Source: Moringa oleifera
Taxonomy: Eukaryota > Streptophyta > Magnoliopsida > Brassicales > Moringaceae
Assembly (NCBI GenBank): GCA_021397835.1
Contig: JAJFZO010000344.1
Span: 6,448,001 to 6,512,000 of the forward strand
DNA length: 64,000 nt
Direction: 5' to 3'
In this document: in pieces, positions 1-11,307 of the stretch
Layout of the letters: each line of letters begins with the position of its first letter
Numbering within the stretch: the stretch's first letter is position 1
The notes under the pieces: generated by a model
The model's database searches: none
What the model saw: the letters and a program-made list of their open reading frames with translations, nothing else
What the model was told of the DNA's origin: nothing
Program-made: the position numbers and the translations under genes

Positions 1-1187
1 TAGGTTTTGTTGAGGACTTGGTTATTATATTAGATCGTCATGCTAGTATTACAAATGTCATCTCAAAGGTCTTTTTTAATTCTTGTCATAGTTTATGTTC
101 GTGGTATATGGCCCAAAATATAAAGAATAAATTCAAGAGGGCAGATGTATCTAAGATATTTTATAGTGCAGCTGGGGCATATCGAAAATCTGAATTTAAT
201 AAATTAATGACTAAGTTACAAGCTAATCACTCTAAAGCCTTCGAATATATCATGAAGGAAGATTCAAGAAAATGGTCACGCATGTATTGTCCCCGAAGAC
301 AATATCAACTTATGACTACTAATATAGCCGAGAGCTTGAATTCGTGTCTTCGATTTGCCAGCGAGTTGCCTGTGACGGCTCTATTGGAATTCATTCGAGA
401 CATGATGCAACGTTGATTTTTTGATTGACTGGAGAAAGCTAAGGTTTGGAGGCCACAACTAACAGAATGGGTTCACTTATTGATGACTGAGAGACAAAAA
501 GTTTCTTTACAAATGATAGCTTTCAATGTTGATTGCAATGTATTTTTAGTTAGGCACAAGGGTAAAAAGGTAATTATGAATCTTATTGAACGTACTTGCA
601 CCTGTAAGAAATTTCAAGCTGATGTTTTGCCATGTGCACATGCACTAGCAGCTTCCAGGTGACATTAATTGTATTGTTTTATTGCTAATATTCTTATTCT
701 TATTAGTCATTGTGATTTCTTAGGTTAACTTTACATATTGTGTATTTTTTACAGGGAACGTAATATTGACTTCATAACTCTTTGCTCTAACTACTACAAA
801 CAGGATAAACTAGTAGCAGCATACGTTGAGTCGATATATCAAGTTGGTGATAAGTCTGATTGGGATGTACCTGAAGAAATGAAAAGAGTTGTGGTATTAC
901 CACCAAATAATGGTAAGTCAGCAGGACGCCCAAAAAAATGTAGAATACCCTCTGATGGAGAGAAGATGTGCCAAAAGAAGTGCTCCAGATGCATGCAATA
1001 TGGACACAATCGATTGACTTGCTCTAATTCACAGTATTATGATAGAGTTAGCCACTTTCGATTGTCTAATGTGCCTGATCAATTGCGTCGTAAATGTCGT
1101 AATTGTGGTGAAATCGGGCATAATTCACAAACTTGTGTAATACCTCCCATTTCAAATTTACTAAATGATGATACAATTGACTTATGA
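1..1187 (+). pseudogene. Mutator-like (MULE) transposase, 5'-truncated by window edge, with two stops
   Basis: The frame is open from base 3 and reads as the C-terminal half of a plant MULE (MURA-type) transposase. It has the ISDRHxSI-like block (here ILDRHASI), the NIAESLNS block around the presumed catalytic Glu, a SWIM zinc finger (CTCKKF...CAHA, about 594-645) and two CCHC zinc knuckles near the C-terminus (CSRCMQYGHNRLTC and CRNCGEIGHNSQTC). A GT-AG intron fits at 659-754 and preserves phase (…ASR/ERNID…). Two in-frame TGA codons at 414-416 and 426-428 break the frame just after the catalytic region; both fit single C-to-T or G-to-A changes in a Trp and an Arg codon. The family's C-x2-H motif reads C-S-W-Y, so the His looks lost. 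Inference: an inactive transposase. The 5' half and the left terminal repeat lie outside the window. Confidence 0.9.
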
Positions 1188-1319
1188 TAATCATGATATT
1201 TGGATTATATTATTGATTTTAAACTTATTTTTTATGACTGATTTGTATATAATTTGAGACTTTTAAGTTTTTATATGGTCTTAATTGTCGTTGCATATCA
1301 ATTCATGTGCTGTTGGCAA

Positions 1320-1640
1320 TGCTGGCAATACATTTCACGCCCTAAATAGTGAATCGTGCATTTAATTCGCGTCTTTAGCAATAAATCGTGCCATTAATTT
1401 TTTTCATTATTTTGCATTGTAAACAGTTAATCGTACATTAAATTCGTGCATTTAAAAGCAAATCGTACCTTTACTTCGTGCCTTAAATATACATTCGTAC
1501 CATTAATTTATATATAAAATAGTATTTTGGACTATTACTCCGTGAATTCAATTCTATTTCGTACCATTAATCCATGCCTTCAATACAAATCGTGTACTAA
1601 ATTCGCACCTCTATATTGATTTTGTACCTTTAATCCACAA
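1320..1640. repeat. Degenerate short repeats with TCGTACC/TCGTGCC core
   Basis: This stretch lies between the convergent transposase and protease genes. It holds about fifteen imperfect copies of a short unit around ATTCGTACCATTAAT or ATTCGTGCCTTTAAT, spaced irregularly by about 12-25 bases in an AT-rich background. No ORF is seen. The same core appears in reverse complement (GGTACGAA) at 4180-4570 and as GGTACGAT at 5570-5790, so it appears to belong to the element rather than to the host. The rest of 1188-1792 holds no other recognisable feature. Confidence 0.7.
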
Positions 1641-1792
1641 CAGTAAATTCTAAATACTTGTATGAATTAGATAGTGAGACAGACAGAAAATGAAATAAAT
1701 TTTATTTTTATTGACAAAAAGAATAGTATATACAATTTTTAAATGTATATACAGAAATAATACATTGTATAAAAAGAATAAAAAATAACAAA

Positions 1793-4700
1793 TTATGAAT
1801 TATCATCTACAGTTGAATTGACAAATATGTGTATTGCCATGTGATTTCGTATCTCTGGCATATCTTTATCTCTATACTTCAATCGTTTATTCAGGTGTAA
1901 GTGCTCCATTATGTACAACATATGAGGTCCGCAATTGCCACTGAAAAAATAGAAATATAATTAAAAAAACAGACATAAAACATAAACAGTTAGATAACGA
2001 CAATAAAAATAACTTGTTAAAAAAATACTTACCTTTTTCTCTGTTGGGGGACCTTATTCTTTGGCTCTAGTGTGCATGAGAGTGGAATATTCAGCTTTTT
2101 GACATTTGGTTTATGCTTGAAATACCCCCCCCCCCACTGTCCATATAATTGGGTAGTATAAATCTCAGCGGGTTTTGTTGTCGAATACGCACCTCAGTTG
2201 GTATTTCTTGTCGGGAGGAGTCAAAAATTCTTAATGAGAACTTCTACAGATCTACCATAACTAGCAACCAGTGAGATCCCCCAACATAGCATGGAACCAT
2301 CAGCTGCATTGAAAAATATTGTTTACATGTCAATAATGAGTTCACGTAATATTTCAACACTATAGTTAAAGGAAATGAAAATATCAATCACCTTATTCAC
2401 AGTGTGCCAAGGTGGACACTGGGGACAAAATTTGCCTCTCACACGATCTACGAAGTCTGCTTCCCATTTATGTGCTTCAAAATTAGCGTGTGGAGGAGGA
2501 CAATCAGCATCTGGATCACTTTGATATTCACTGTAAATATAAAAGAATGTTGTCTGCAAATTTGAACAAAAAAAGTCAATAAAAAAATATAATAATAAAA
2601 AATCATCCAAACACGTAATGACCAAATAAACTTACATAGAGCCATGGATCACAGATGCAGACATCTTGTGCATATTGTCTAAGAAGTTCCTTCTGCCTTC
2701 TTCGAAGGAGATTAAGATATGCTTTAATATGCTGATCGAGACACAAAAGAACCAATATTATACTGTTAAATCATTGTACGAAACGAATGCATGAATGTTA
2801 ATTCTAGGTATGAATGTAAAGAACAGAGTAAAAAGACCAACTTACTGAGTCATCAACCCACTCATCATTGTCTTTCAAGGCTTTAAACCACTCCACATTG
2901 ACTGAATGACCAATACCTACATCACGGCTGCAAAAAATGAAAATAATGTGTTAGAACAAAGTATAAAATATTGATAATTCAATATAATGGTCCCTCAAAA
3001 ATAAAGAACTTACTATGATTGACCATTCATGAACTCGTTGAATGCAATGAGGATTCTGTCGCTGAATTTGGACTTTGCACTCACTATGTGAGGGTACTTG
3101 GCTTTCTTAGACCCATTGTTGAGGTCGACATATGGGCTGCACAGTTGTCTTGACCGTTTACAAGTCCTAACAACTGGCAGCTCACTGTCGGTTGCCTCAA
3201 CTGGGATAATAGCCAAGTCCCCCAATTCCTCATTGCATGGACCTGTTGCGGTGGCCATTTCCTCATCCGTTGGCACTGCAGCAGCCACTTCCTCGGTAAT
3301 TGGCCCTGCAATGGCTTCTTGTTCATGCAACTGCCCTGCAAGAGCCAACACCTCCGTGGTTGAGTCTTCAGACTTCCCAGGTTCCTCAATGATAGGATTA
3401 TATGGTGTGGAGCCTGCATTAATACCCTGAGAAAAAGGAAAAAAAATTACAGATGTTATTTCATGTCACAAAATGCAACAAATTTGAAATTATGATAGGA
3501 TATAGATACAAATTACTTACATCATTAGGAACTAAATCTGACATTGTACTGGAAGGATCTTGGCCACCATATCTTGCTCCTTGCATAGACAGCTCGATGG
3601 ACTTCAAGAGGGCCATTTGCTCTTGATGGTATCTTTCATTTTCGAAATCCATTTGGTTTATCTTCACCTCGAGGAGATCTAATTTCGCTTCCACAGCAGC
3701 GAGGCGAAGGTAAACATCTGGATCCTTTACAATTCTTTCAACGCCAGGTGTCTCCCTCTCAACATCATCCTCCCACACCTCCGGCTCCACCCTTCTCTGC
3801 CCAGCTAACTCTCTTCTATCACTAGCGACTTCATCAGATCCATTATCTCTCTGTCGCTCAACAAGAAGAAAGCCAACTCGACGCTGCAAGTAACAGAAGT
3901 TGTTGATTATAGAATGCGATAACAAAACTCATATAATATATGAAGAGTACATACCTTGTATTGCTTTCGCAAAGAAGATGGCAAATTTGTGGAGTTCTTC
4001 TGGTTGGGACCCTCCACTGTGTCATCCCCACTAGATCGTGTAGCAGGCAATGGGACAATGGTGTCCTCAACTCTAATGAAGTAAGGGGCTTGGCGCTCAG
4101 TAGTTGTTGGATCCAACTTTAGCTTAGCCCCCATCTGAAAATAAGAAATGATGGTAAGGATAGTCCTTTAGAAAAGGAGATATCAAATGAAAAATGTAGA
4201 TGCGAAATGAACAATATAGATACGAAATAAAGGTATGAAATTAATAATAAAGGTATAAAATGATCAATATAGGTACGAAATAAAGGTACAAAATTATCAA
4301 TATAGGTACGAAATGAATAATATAGGTACGAAATTAAAATGAAGACACGAAATTGAAAACTTAGGTACGAATTAAGACACGAAATTGAAAATGTGGGTAC
4401 GAAATGAAGATATAACATTGGGAACTTCGGTACGAAATGAATATACAAAATTGAGAACTTCAGTATGAAATGAAAATAAAGAAACGAAATGGAGAATGTT
4501 GGTAAGAAATAAAGACACGAAATGAAAATTTAGATGCGATATAGATAAAAATGTATGTATGGAATGAAGATGCGACATTGTTTACAGTGTTTGTGAATAT
4601 CTTCTTGCAATCTGCGTTATGTGGCTTTCGATAGAACCTCCATCGGCAAATTCGTGGCAATGGTAGATTAGAGCTTGACAACTTACTACCATGCATGTTG

Positions 4701-5532
4701 GTAGTAAGAATCACCTCGAACGCAAAGATCTATAGAAAAAGAAAATCAAGTTATGCTTCATGAAGATAAAATTAAATTGAATCCATTGAAACAAAAATAA
4801 AAATTAATAAAAAAGTTTGATCCTTACTTGCAGTGCCCATACGAAGCCATAGGCATTGTAGTTCATCCTACTGGCATCCATTGCTCAATTCGCAACTGCA
4901 TTCTTGAAATGCAGCAATGAGTTGCAGTAGACCTATGTGCCCCACGGAAAGCTATTAAAGGCTTCTATATTGTCCACCAGATGAAATTGCCAGTTGGAGA
5001 CATGCTGGCGCTCGTCATGGCCTTTGATGAAGCCATTTAACAGATAGAGCAAAGCCAACTACACTTTGTCATCTTCATCTTCAAAGTCCCCTTCCAGCAG
5101 CTTGGTCTTGATACAACTACCACTGATCTTATCCCTTCCTCTGAAGTATTTAGCATGGATACCAGACGGATTAGCTGCAATGTTGTCTATGTCCGGTAGC
5201 TCGCCAAACTTCAAGCCAGTGATTAGGTAGAATTCCAGTTTGCTGAAATGAACCTCATTCTGCCCAAGTCTGAACCACATTTCATCCTCGCGGTTTTGTT
5301 GAATCTCCCGAAGTAGAAGATTGTGGACTATAATCCCAGAGAAGTTGAAATCTGTGTGCACATGTAGAAAATGCCTGAGATAGGTCCTTCCAAACTTCTC
5401 CTTCTGAGAGTCATTTAAAATTTCCTTCAAAGTGGGGATGACATCGTTGTCGTAGTGTTTTATTATCTTCCCAGTCTTCCAGGACTCTTTAGGGATCATA
5501 TAGGGCTTATGAGAAGTAGAGCTGGTTGCCAT
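1793..5532 (-). pseudogene. MULE-associated DUF1985 / Ulp1-like C48 cysteine protease gene, disrupted
   Basis: Read on -, the first exon (5532 to 4828) is a DUF1985 domain (EMWFRLGQNEVHFSKLEFYLITG at about 5285-5215) followed by the family's WHFQLVD/FNSFPWGT region. Further exons fit at about 4729-4585, 4134-3955, 3883-3521, 3429-3015, 2931-2846, 2731-2636, 2529-2391, 2303-2033 and 1940-1793. The last two carry a Ulp1-type peptidase core: His in GSHWLLV (2271-2273), Asp in IFDSSRQE (2220-2222) and Cys in SGNCGPH (1931-1933). In-frame stops are at 5059-5061, 4933-4935, 4885-4887 and 2244-2246. An 11-C tract (2125-2135) leaves the frame one base short. The catalytic triad survives, but a full-length product cannot be made. 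Ulp1-like genes are known cargo of plant Kaonashi (KI) MULEs. Middle exon borders are approximate. Confidence 0.85.
4180..4570. repeat. GGTACGAAAT short-repeat array inside the protease gene intron
   Basis: About twenty degenerate copies of a roughly 17-base unit (ATAGGTACGAAATGAAT-like, with GATACGAAA, GACACGAAA and GGTATGAAA variants) fill the space between two protease exons. Relative to 1320-1640 the core is inverted. No protein reading is convincing here, because the reading frames across it are simply translated repeats. Confidence 0.75.
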
Positions 5533-5569
5533 CTGCAATTGATCAAAATATATGTCAAAATGCGAGCAA

Positions 5570-5790
5570 ACAGTATACGATTTTTGAAAACTTGGTATGA
5601 TTTCTAAAACTTGATACGATTTTTAAGAATTAGATACGATTAATTGGTACGATTTCTAAAATTTGGTACGATTTTCAAGAATTAGGTGCGATTAATTGGT
5701 ACTATTTTTAAAACTTGGTATGATTTATCAAACTAAGTACGAATTTTTAAAATTAGTTGCGTTTTGACCTAACATGATACGAATATAGCG
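5570..5790. repeat. GGTACGATTT short-repeat array upstream of the protease gene
   Basis: About ten copies of a unit near TTGGTACGATTTTTAAAA occur in tandem just 5' of the protease start. Because it lies outside the gene body, it may represent sub-terminal repeats of the MULE. Between 5790 and 6200 no terminal inverted repeat can be assigned, since the left end of the element is outside the window. Confidence 0.65.
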
Positions 5791-5799
5791 AACCGATGC

Positions 5800-6425
5800 A
5801 CATAGATGCACCCAAAGCAAGAAATTGGTGCACACAGACACCGAAGATTGCAAATAGGTAATATACCCAAACCAATTTTTTTATTTTAATGTATCAAAAG
5901 AAAAATTAAAAAATGCACAGCGACATGAGGGGAGAATTTTCACTCGTGGGTATTCAACAGAAAGGAATTAAGAATTTAAGCTAAGTGGTGAAGTTAAAAC
6001 CATGCTGCTATTGATTTCGGAGTTCTTCAGTAGCTTGCGGATAATCTTCAAAGGTCGGTTTATAATAAAAATGAAGAAATGAACAAATACCAAATGCAGA
6101 AAGACGAAGCTAAGTGATGAAATTTACAGCCACAGTTAGAAAAAAGAGAAAGAAAGACGTTTGGGATGTTTGACTTTCGGGATTTTATGTTTGGACAAAT
6201 AAATAATTGCACATATTGTCAAAGGGTAATTTTATCTTAAAGTGTCTAAAAAGTGTTAAAAATATATACATTACTAATATTAATTATTTACACAAATACC
6301 CTTATACGGACGACTGCAAACACAAATTCCCCAATAGTATTTGCTCTCCTGTGCAAATTGGTGTTTTGGCTCCTGGAAACATCAATACATATCAATCCCT
6401 CGATCTTCTCTCTGACTCTCTGAAG
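5800..6425. other. Right flank of MULE and upstream region of SDH7
   Basis: No gene is seen here. The stretch should contain the right edge of the Mutator-like element and the promoter and 5' leader of the SDH7 gene. I cannot place either boundary: no 9-bp target duplication or TATA box stands out clearly. Confidence 0.4.
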
Positions 6426-8405
6426 ATGGCGTTTTTACTCAACAGCAATTCCATTTCTTCGCACTTTCGCTCTCATTCCCAGGTATCACTATAGTTAAAC
6501 TTGTTTCTTTCACCGAATATATGTGTGTTTGTATGAATGGTCGACTTCGTTAGTTGCTTTTTGATTTCTTATGAGCTCTATCGGATTCATTTGCTCTCTC
6601 TCTCTCTCTCAAATTAACAGAAGTCACAGGATGCGCTTTCTGTTTCTCGTCGTGGATTACATGTCGAACCTGGGGCTCGCGAGAAAGCTGTGAGGATCAG
6701 TTTCCATTTTTCACTGTTATTATTGCTCTGATACTGTTTCTTTACTCTTTTTTTTTTTCCTTAAAATTTTTCTTTTCAGGTTTTAGTTTTGATGGTAGGA
6801 CTAATATATAATCTTTCTTTAGGGTTTCAAACATGCCTGTTTTATTGGTTTAGTGGTTATGAGAGAACTTTAGGATAGCCTCTAGATTTGGTCAAACTGA
6901 AGAATCTGTTTCTTGATTTAGAGTGTCAACAATTTTAAATCAACGTTTGCTTTTGAGCTTGTGCCCAAATAGAGTGAATGGTTGGAGGGATTCATATTCC
7001 TTTAAGATGTAAGAAGCTTGCTTTATAATTGCTAGTCATTTCTTTGAATCACTATGATCAGTGCATTAATACCTTGATTCCAAGTTAATTGACCCTGCAT
7101 GTTTTTCGAGTGCAATTTCTCAAATTAGGGTAGGTTAATATGTGCCTTGAACAACTGAATGGTCAAGATAGTTTACTTGTATTCTATGGGAGATATGCCG
7201 AGGTTCACTTGAGCACCAACTTATTCTCAGTTGAATGCCCTTGCAGCTCTTGGCAGAGGACCCATATCTTAAGAAATTCAAATCACATAAGAAGGGTGTG
7301 TGGCGAATCAAAAGGATGGGTGATGTGCTTACGGTTGTTGTTGTTGCAGGTAAGGAAGTTACTTTCACTATGTTTGAATAAAATGCATGAGAGATTTTGT
7401 TCTGCATGGTTGGAAAAATTTGTGAAAAGGGCAATTCTAGAATAATCTTGTTATGGTACTCTCTAGAGCACCTGGTTAAATGTCAGTCTGCTTCCTCATG
7501 GTTATGATGATTTATTCTAACTTTGGGAATGTTGTAAGGGCATAGCCTTCGTGACTATCCAAACTCCTTTATGTGTTTCTTTAGAGAAAGAAATGCCTTA
7601 TAATTTTAGAGAAACAAGTGGGGTTCATGAATTCTGGCCATGTTACTATAAACTGGTGTATATGTTTACAATGTGCGAAGTTCAAAGCTCTTTGGATGCG
7701 AGCCTTAGAAACAGATGTTAAGAAAGTTTTGGCTGCTGGAACAATGCTACACTTGAAGCTGAAAATTTTCCTATCTGTTGGATGTAGAAAACCATAAATA
7801 TCTGCTTGCAAGAATGTGTAAATTTGTGAGAGATGAATGAGTGGAAATTGTTTGTGAAGTTTATGAAAAGGAAAACAAATATTAGATTCATTTTGAAATG
7901 GTGCACTGCATCTTATTTGTGATAGTGGCGATGAACCTTCTACAAAAGAAGCATTGGGTGCTCATCCACTTGAATTAGGCTTAAGACATGGAGAAATCTC
8001 CTGTTTCTGTTTTAGGTATTTGCAAAGACTATTTATTCATATGCATGTAATAAGTACCATTCCTGATTATGATATTGTGAAAATATGTATCCATAGTAGA
8101 ATCTGTATTTAGTGCCTGCTAAAGTATATACGTCATTCAGCTATTCCTTATTTATGTTTGTGTATATGTTTATCTATTTCTCTTAGTTTTTACTTACTCT
8201 AAATTATTATTGCCTTTTCCGTGGCTTGTTATATTAGAATGACAGTATTCCTTAATTATAACTAGTTTGTTTCTAGTGTCAAAGCTCTCATGTCCTGCCA
8301 CTGTTCTTTTTTTTGGTTTCAGGCTGTTGCTATGAAATTTATGTCAAAGCGGTAATGAGAGAAGAAGCTAGGAAACAGGCGAAGGCTGTAACGGGAAGTG
8401 CATAA
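6426..8405 (+). CDS. SDH7: Succinate dehydrogenase subunit 7, mitochondrial (complex II)
   Basis: Four exons give a 103-residue protein: 6426-6482, 6621-6689, 7247-7349, 8323-8405. All junctions are GT-AG and in phase. The N-terminus ([16 protein letters not shown]…) is basic, Ser-rich and poor in acidic residues, as expected of a mitochondrial presequence. Next come a charged segment ([16 protein letters not shown]), one hydrophobic helix ([18 protein letters not shown], about residues 67-84) and a basic tail (VMREEARKQ). This pattern matches the small plant-specific complex II subunit SDH7 as I remember it from Arabidopsis (AT3G47833/AT5G62575). SDH7 sits in the inner membrane with succinate dehydrogenase; its exact role is not settled. 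The assignment rests on remembered sequence, not on a search. An AATAAA lies at 8772-8777, consistent with a roughly 370-base 3' UTR. Confidence 0.8.
6594..6610. repeat. CT dinucleotide microsatellite in SDH7 intron 1
   Basis: A short uninterrupted CT run lies about 10 bases before the acceptor of SDH7 intron 1 and may serve as its polypyrimidine tract. Confidence 0.8.
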
Positions 8406-11307
8406 GGGCTGTATGTTTACAGCTGTTCTTTTTTATGTGTTTGGAAATGATGTTAGACACTTCGATTTTGCCCTAGCAGTGAATAAGCAGAACAAATATG
8501 TTGTTATAAGATGCATAAATGCCAGACCTTCTGTCCTTTTAATCCCTGTCATATTCATCTTCTATGATACCATAGATGTTGGGAAATATTTTTCATCCTT
8601 TCATACTAGTTGTATTCCAGAAATTTGGCACCTGAAGATTTTGGGCTGGGAGCATTTATGACAGACTCATCCAATTAAATGACTTCACCTTTGCGCTTGT
8701 ATTGATCACTAGATAGAGGAGCTAAGCTGGTTATTGGTTACAATATTTAAGGGATCTGGTCACTTTGTTTGAATAAATAAAACTTTGTGCCCTGTAATAT
8801 GTTGGTGGAAGTGGGTATCAGGGCACTCTGTGTCTGATACAATTATGGTGGTGGTAATGGACATTGTCTTTCCATCGTATCAGGAAGGTAGTGTTCCAAA
8901 TGGTCTCTTGTTATGGTTCTTGGTTAGTTTGCTTTCATTTGTGAAAGCAGTGATTTGATTCATCTTTTTTTTCATTGACATACATTCTGGACTTGCAGTC
9001 AAGTGATGCATTCACCCTGACATGTCATTTTCAGGAAAAAGTATGGTTGAGAAAATGTGATTTTGCAATGTTATAATGAACCATATTTTGGTCTTTCAGA
9101 AAACAAATGAGGGACCCATAAAATGACAGTGCATCAAATGTTGTAATGTATACATACGAGAGTGAATGTTCAAAAAAAAAAAGGGCCCAAATTGTCAACG
9201 ATGTCATGTGCTCACTATATCTGGTACTGCACACCTAGAAATCTGTCAGAAACAGTAGAAATGATTGCCTTGAGTGTGAACATATCAGAAACTCTTAATT
9301 GTTCCCTAAACTTTATCCTACTCTGAATAGGTCTTAAGCATAATCTATGTGCATGGGCCAAGGAGCCATAAATACCTGTATCTATCACAACGTTGGATCT
9401 CTTGTCAGATGAATAATTGTACCATCTCAATCTGGATCTGATCTGGCCTATCTTTCCTGTGAATGTGTGGGACAAGAGGGGGAATTAGGGTATTGCTTCA
9501 CCCTGACTGAAGCCACTTGTTGAACTATAGATAGTTTATGCTGGTGACTTTGGAAGAATGCTTTTATAAAGAGAGAACATAACTAGCAATTTATTGTTGC
9601 AGTGACTTCACTGAGGTCGAGGAGAAGGGAACATAAAAACAGCGAAAAGGAGGGCCCATGCCATGATTTGGTCTCTTCATCTGTCACTATCCATTCTGGC
9701 TGCCCAGTTCGACTTCAAAATGATCTTGGAATTCTCCTCTGTTGATAACATTTCAACTATAGTCTGCATTTGAGAGGCCAGAGTTGTAGAATAAGCTGTT
9801 TCTGAATAGATCAGTAGAGCTTCTTCATCTTCCTAAGCATAAAAGGAAACAAATGACATTCTATCTATGATCATTGAAGCACTTATATTTTATAATCGGA
9901 GCTCACCCACATAATGCAGTCTAAAACAATAATCTTAATACTATGCCTAGGTTGATTATGAAGTCAGGCACCTTTAAGGGGGAAAAAAAGAGACCTAAAG
10001 TTTTAAAATTGGGGGGCGGGGCGGACATAATTGGGGGGCTGGGTTGTTGGGCCGCGTTTTGCATTCTGCGAATCTATCTGTCACCAATTATAATAATGAC
10101 AAAATTAAAATAAAATTGTGAAAAAAAAAAAGGAATCATTTCATACTTCCTATAATTGATTCATTTCTACGCTGCCAACAGCCCCTGGGCCCCATCTTCC
10201 CACACGTAATGCCCACCTAAAGTTTTACCCTCATAATATACTTTTACCTCTCCAGTCCACGTCGTCAGCTCACTTGCTCTACCACAGCGTCAGCGCCACT
10301 CTCCTAAACAATAAATATACCTAAAACAATTGCAATGCTAATGTGAAAACAATGGCTTCTCCACTCTTGTGCTGTTGATGATAAACAGTTTTAAGTTTTT
10401 AATTTTATATTATTTCATAAGATGTTATCCAAAGTTTTCATTTTATTTATTTTAATTATACTTTAGAACTATAAAATAATTATCATAAATATGTTTTTAT
10501 GAGGAATGATATGGGCAAGTGTCAAGAGAATATTAACATCACTGAAATAAATACCACATTGTGAAAATTTATCTAAATAAAAATTAACTAAATAATATAT
10601 CTTTTTACATAACTTTATATTGCATAAAGGAATCATAGTTAATATATACTTTAAAGAGTAACACATATAATTTATAAAAATAATAAAATGTCAAGAGGGG
10701 TGATTTATGAATTAACAAATGGTTTTCTCCACAATTTGACCAATCTCATTTTTCTGGATAGAAAATAAGGAAAAAAAAAAAAAGAAATGCTTTATACATA
10801 TAACATGCATGTGCCAAGAGCACTGACCACACGCGCTCTACTGGGGAGTGGTGTAAAAATTGTGCATTCGTGGACACCGGGATTATGTCTGAATCGTTGA
10901 GTCGATATTTACCCGAGCATGGATTCAGGGCTTGTAATGAAAGACGGGACATCTGTGCCATCTGGGGTATTAAGGTAATTTCAACCAGACTCGGTCCTAA
11001 TCATTCACCCAATTTACGAAAATGGCCTCAGAATGGGACAGCTAGCACTCGTTATTGGTCCAAAGCCTTTAAGCTGATCATCAGCCTACTACTACTGCCT
11101 CCTCTGAGCTGTAAATCTCAGACCAAATAAAATTTTTGAAATATAGCCAGAAAGGAAGATAAAGTCCCCTCTCATTGTCATCATCAACAAAGCCTCTATT
11201 TTTGTTTGCTTCTTTCTTGAGAGCGTTTGTTGGTTGTGTGGGGGGTGAGTGAAAGATCCAGAGAAAAAGAGAAAGAGAGAGAAAGGGAGAGAAACAGTAA
11301 GGAAGAG
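8406..11307. other. Intergenic region SDH7-WLIM1
   Basis: It begins with the SDH7 3' UTR and ends with the GA-rich 5' leader of WLIM1 (about 11255-11307). In between I see no gene, tRNA or structured RNA. Short reading frames on both strands lack any recognisable family feature. 10380-10690 is AT-rich, and a G-rich patch lies at 10011-10051. Confidence 0.5.
10011..10051 (+). other. G-rich tract with G-quadruplex potential
   Basis: On + this segment has G runs of 6, 4, 2, 6, 3 and 3 separated mostly by short loops, in an otherwise AT-rich neighbourhood. It lies about 1.3 kb upstream of WLIM1 and about 1.6 kb downstream of SDH7. Whether it folds, or is only a compositional patch, cannot be told from the sequence. 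Confidence 0.4.

Noticed and set aside
4119..4714. Phe/Ser/Ile-rich frames on - (about 68-109 codons)
   Set aside because: They are translations of the GGTACGAA repeat array within a protease-gene intron; only the 4585-4729 part is a plausible exon.
9215..9475. 86-codon open frame on - downstream of SDH7
   Set aside because: No family motif, no splice partners, lies in a 3'/intergenic region; consistent with chance.
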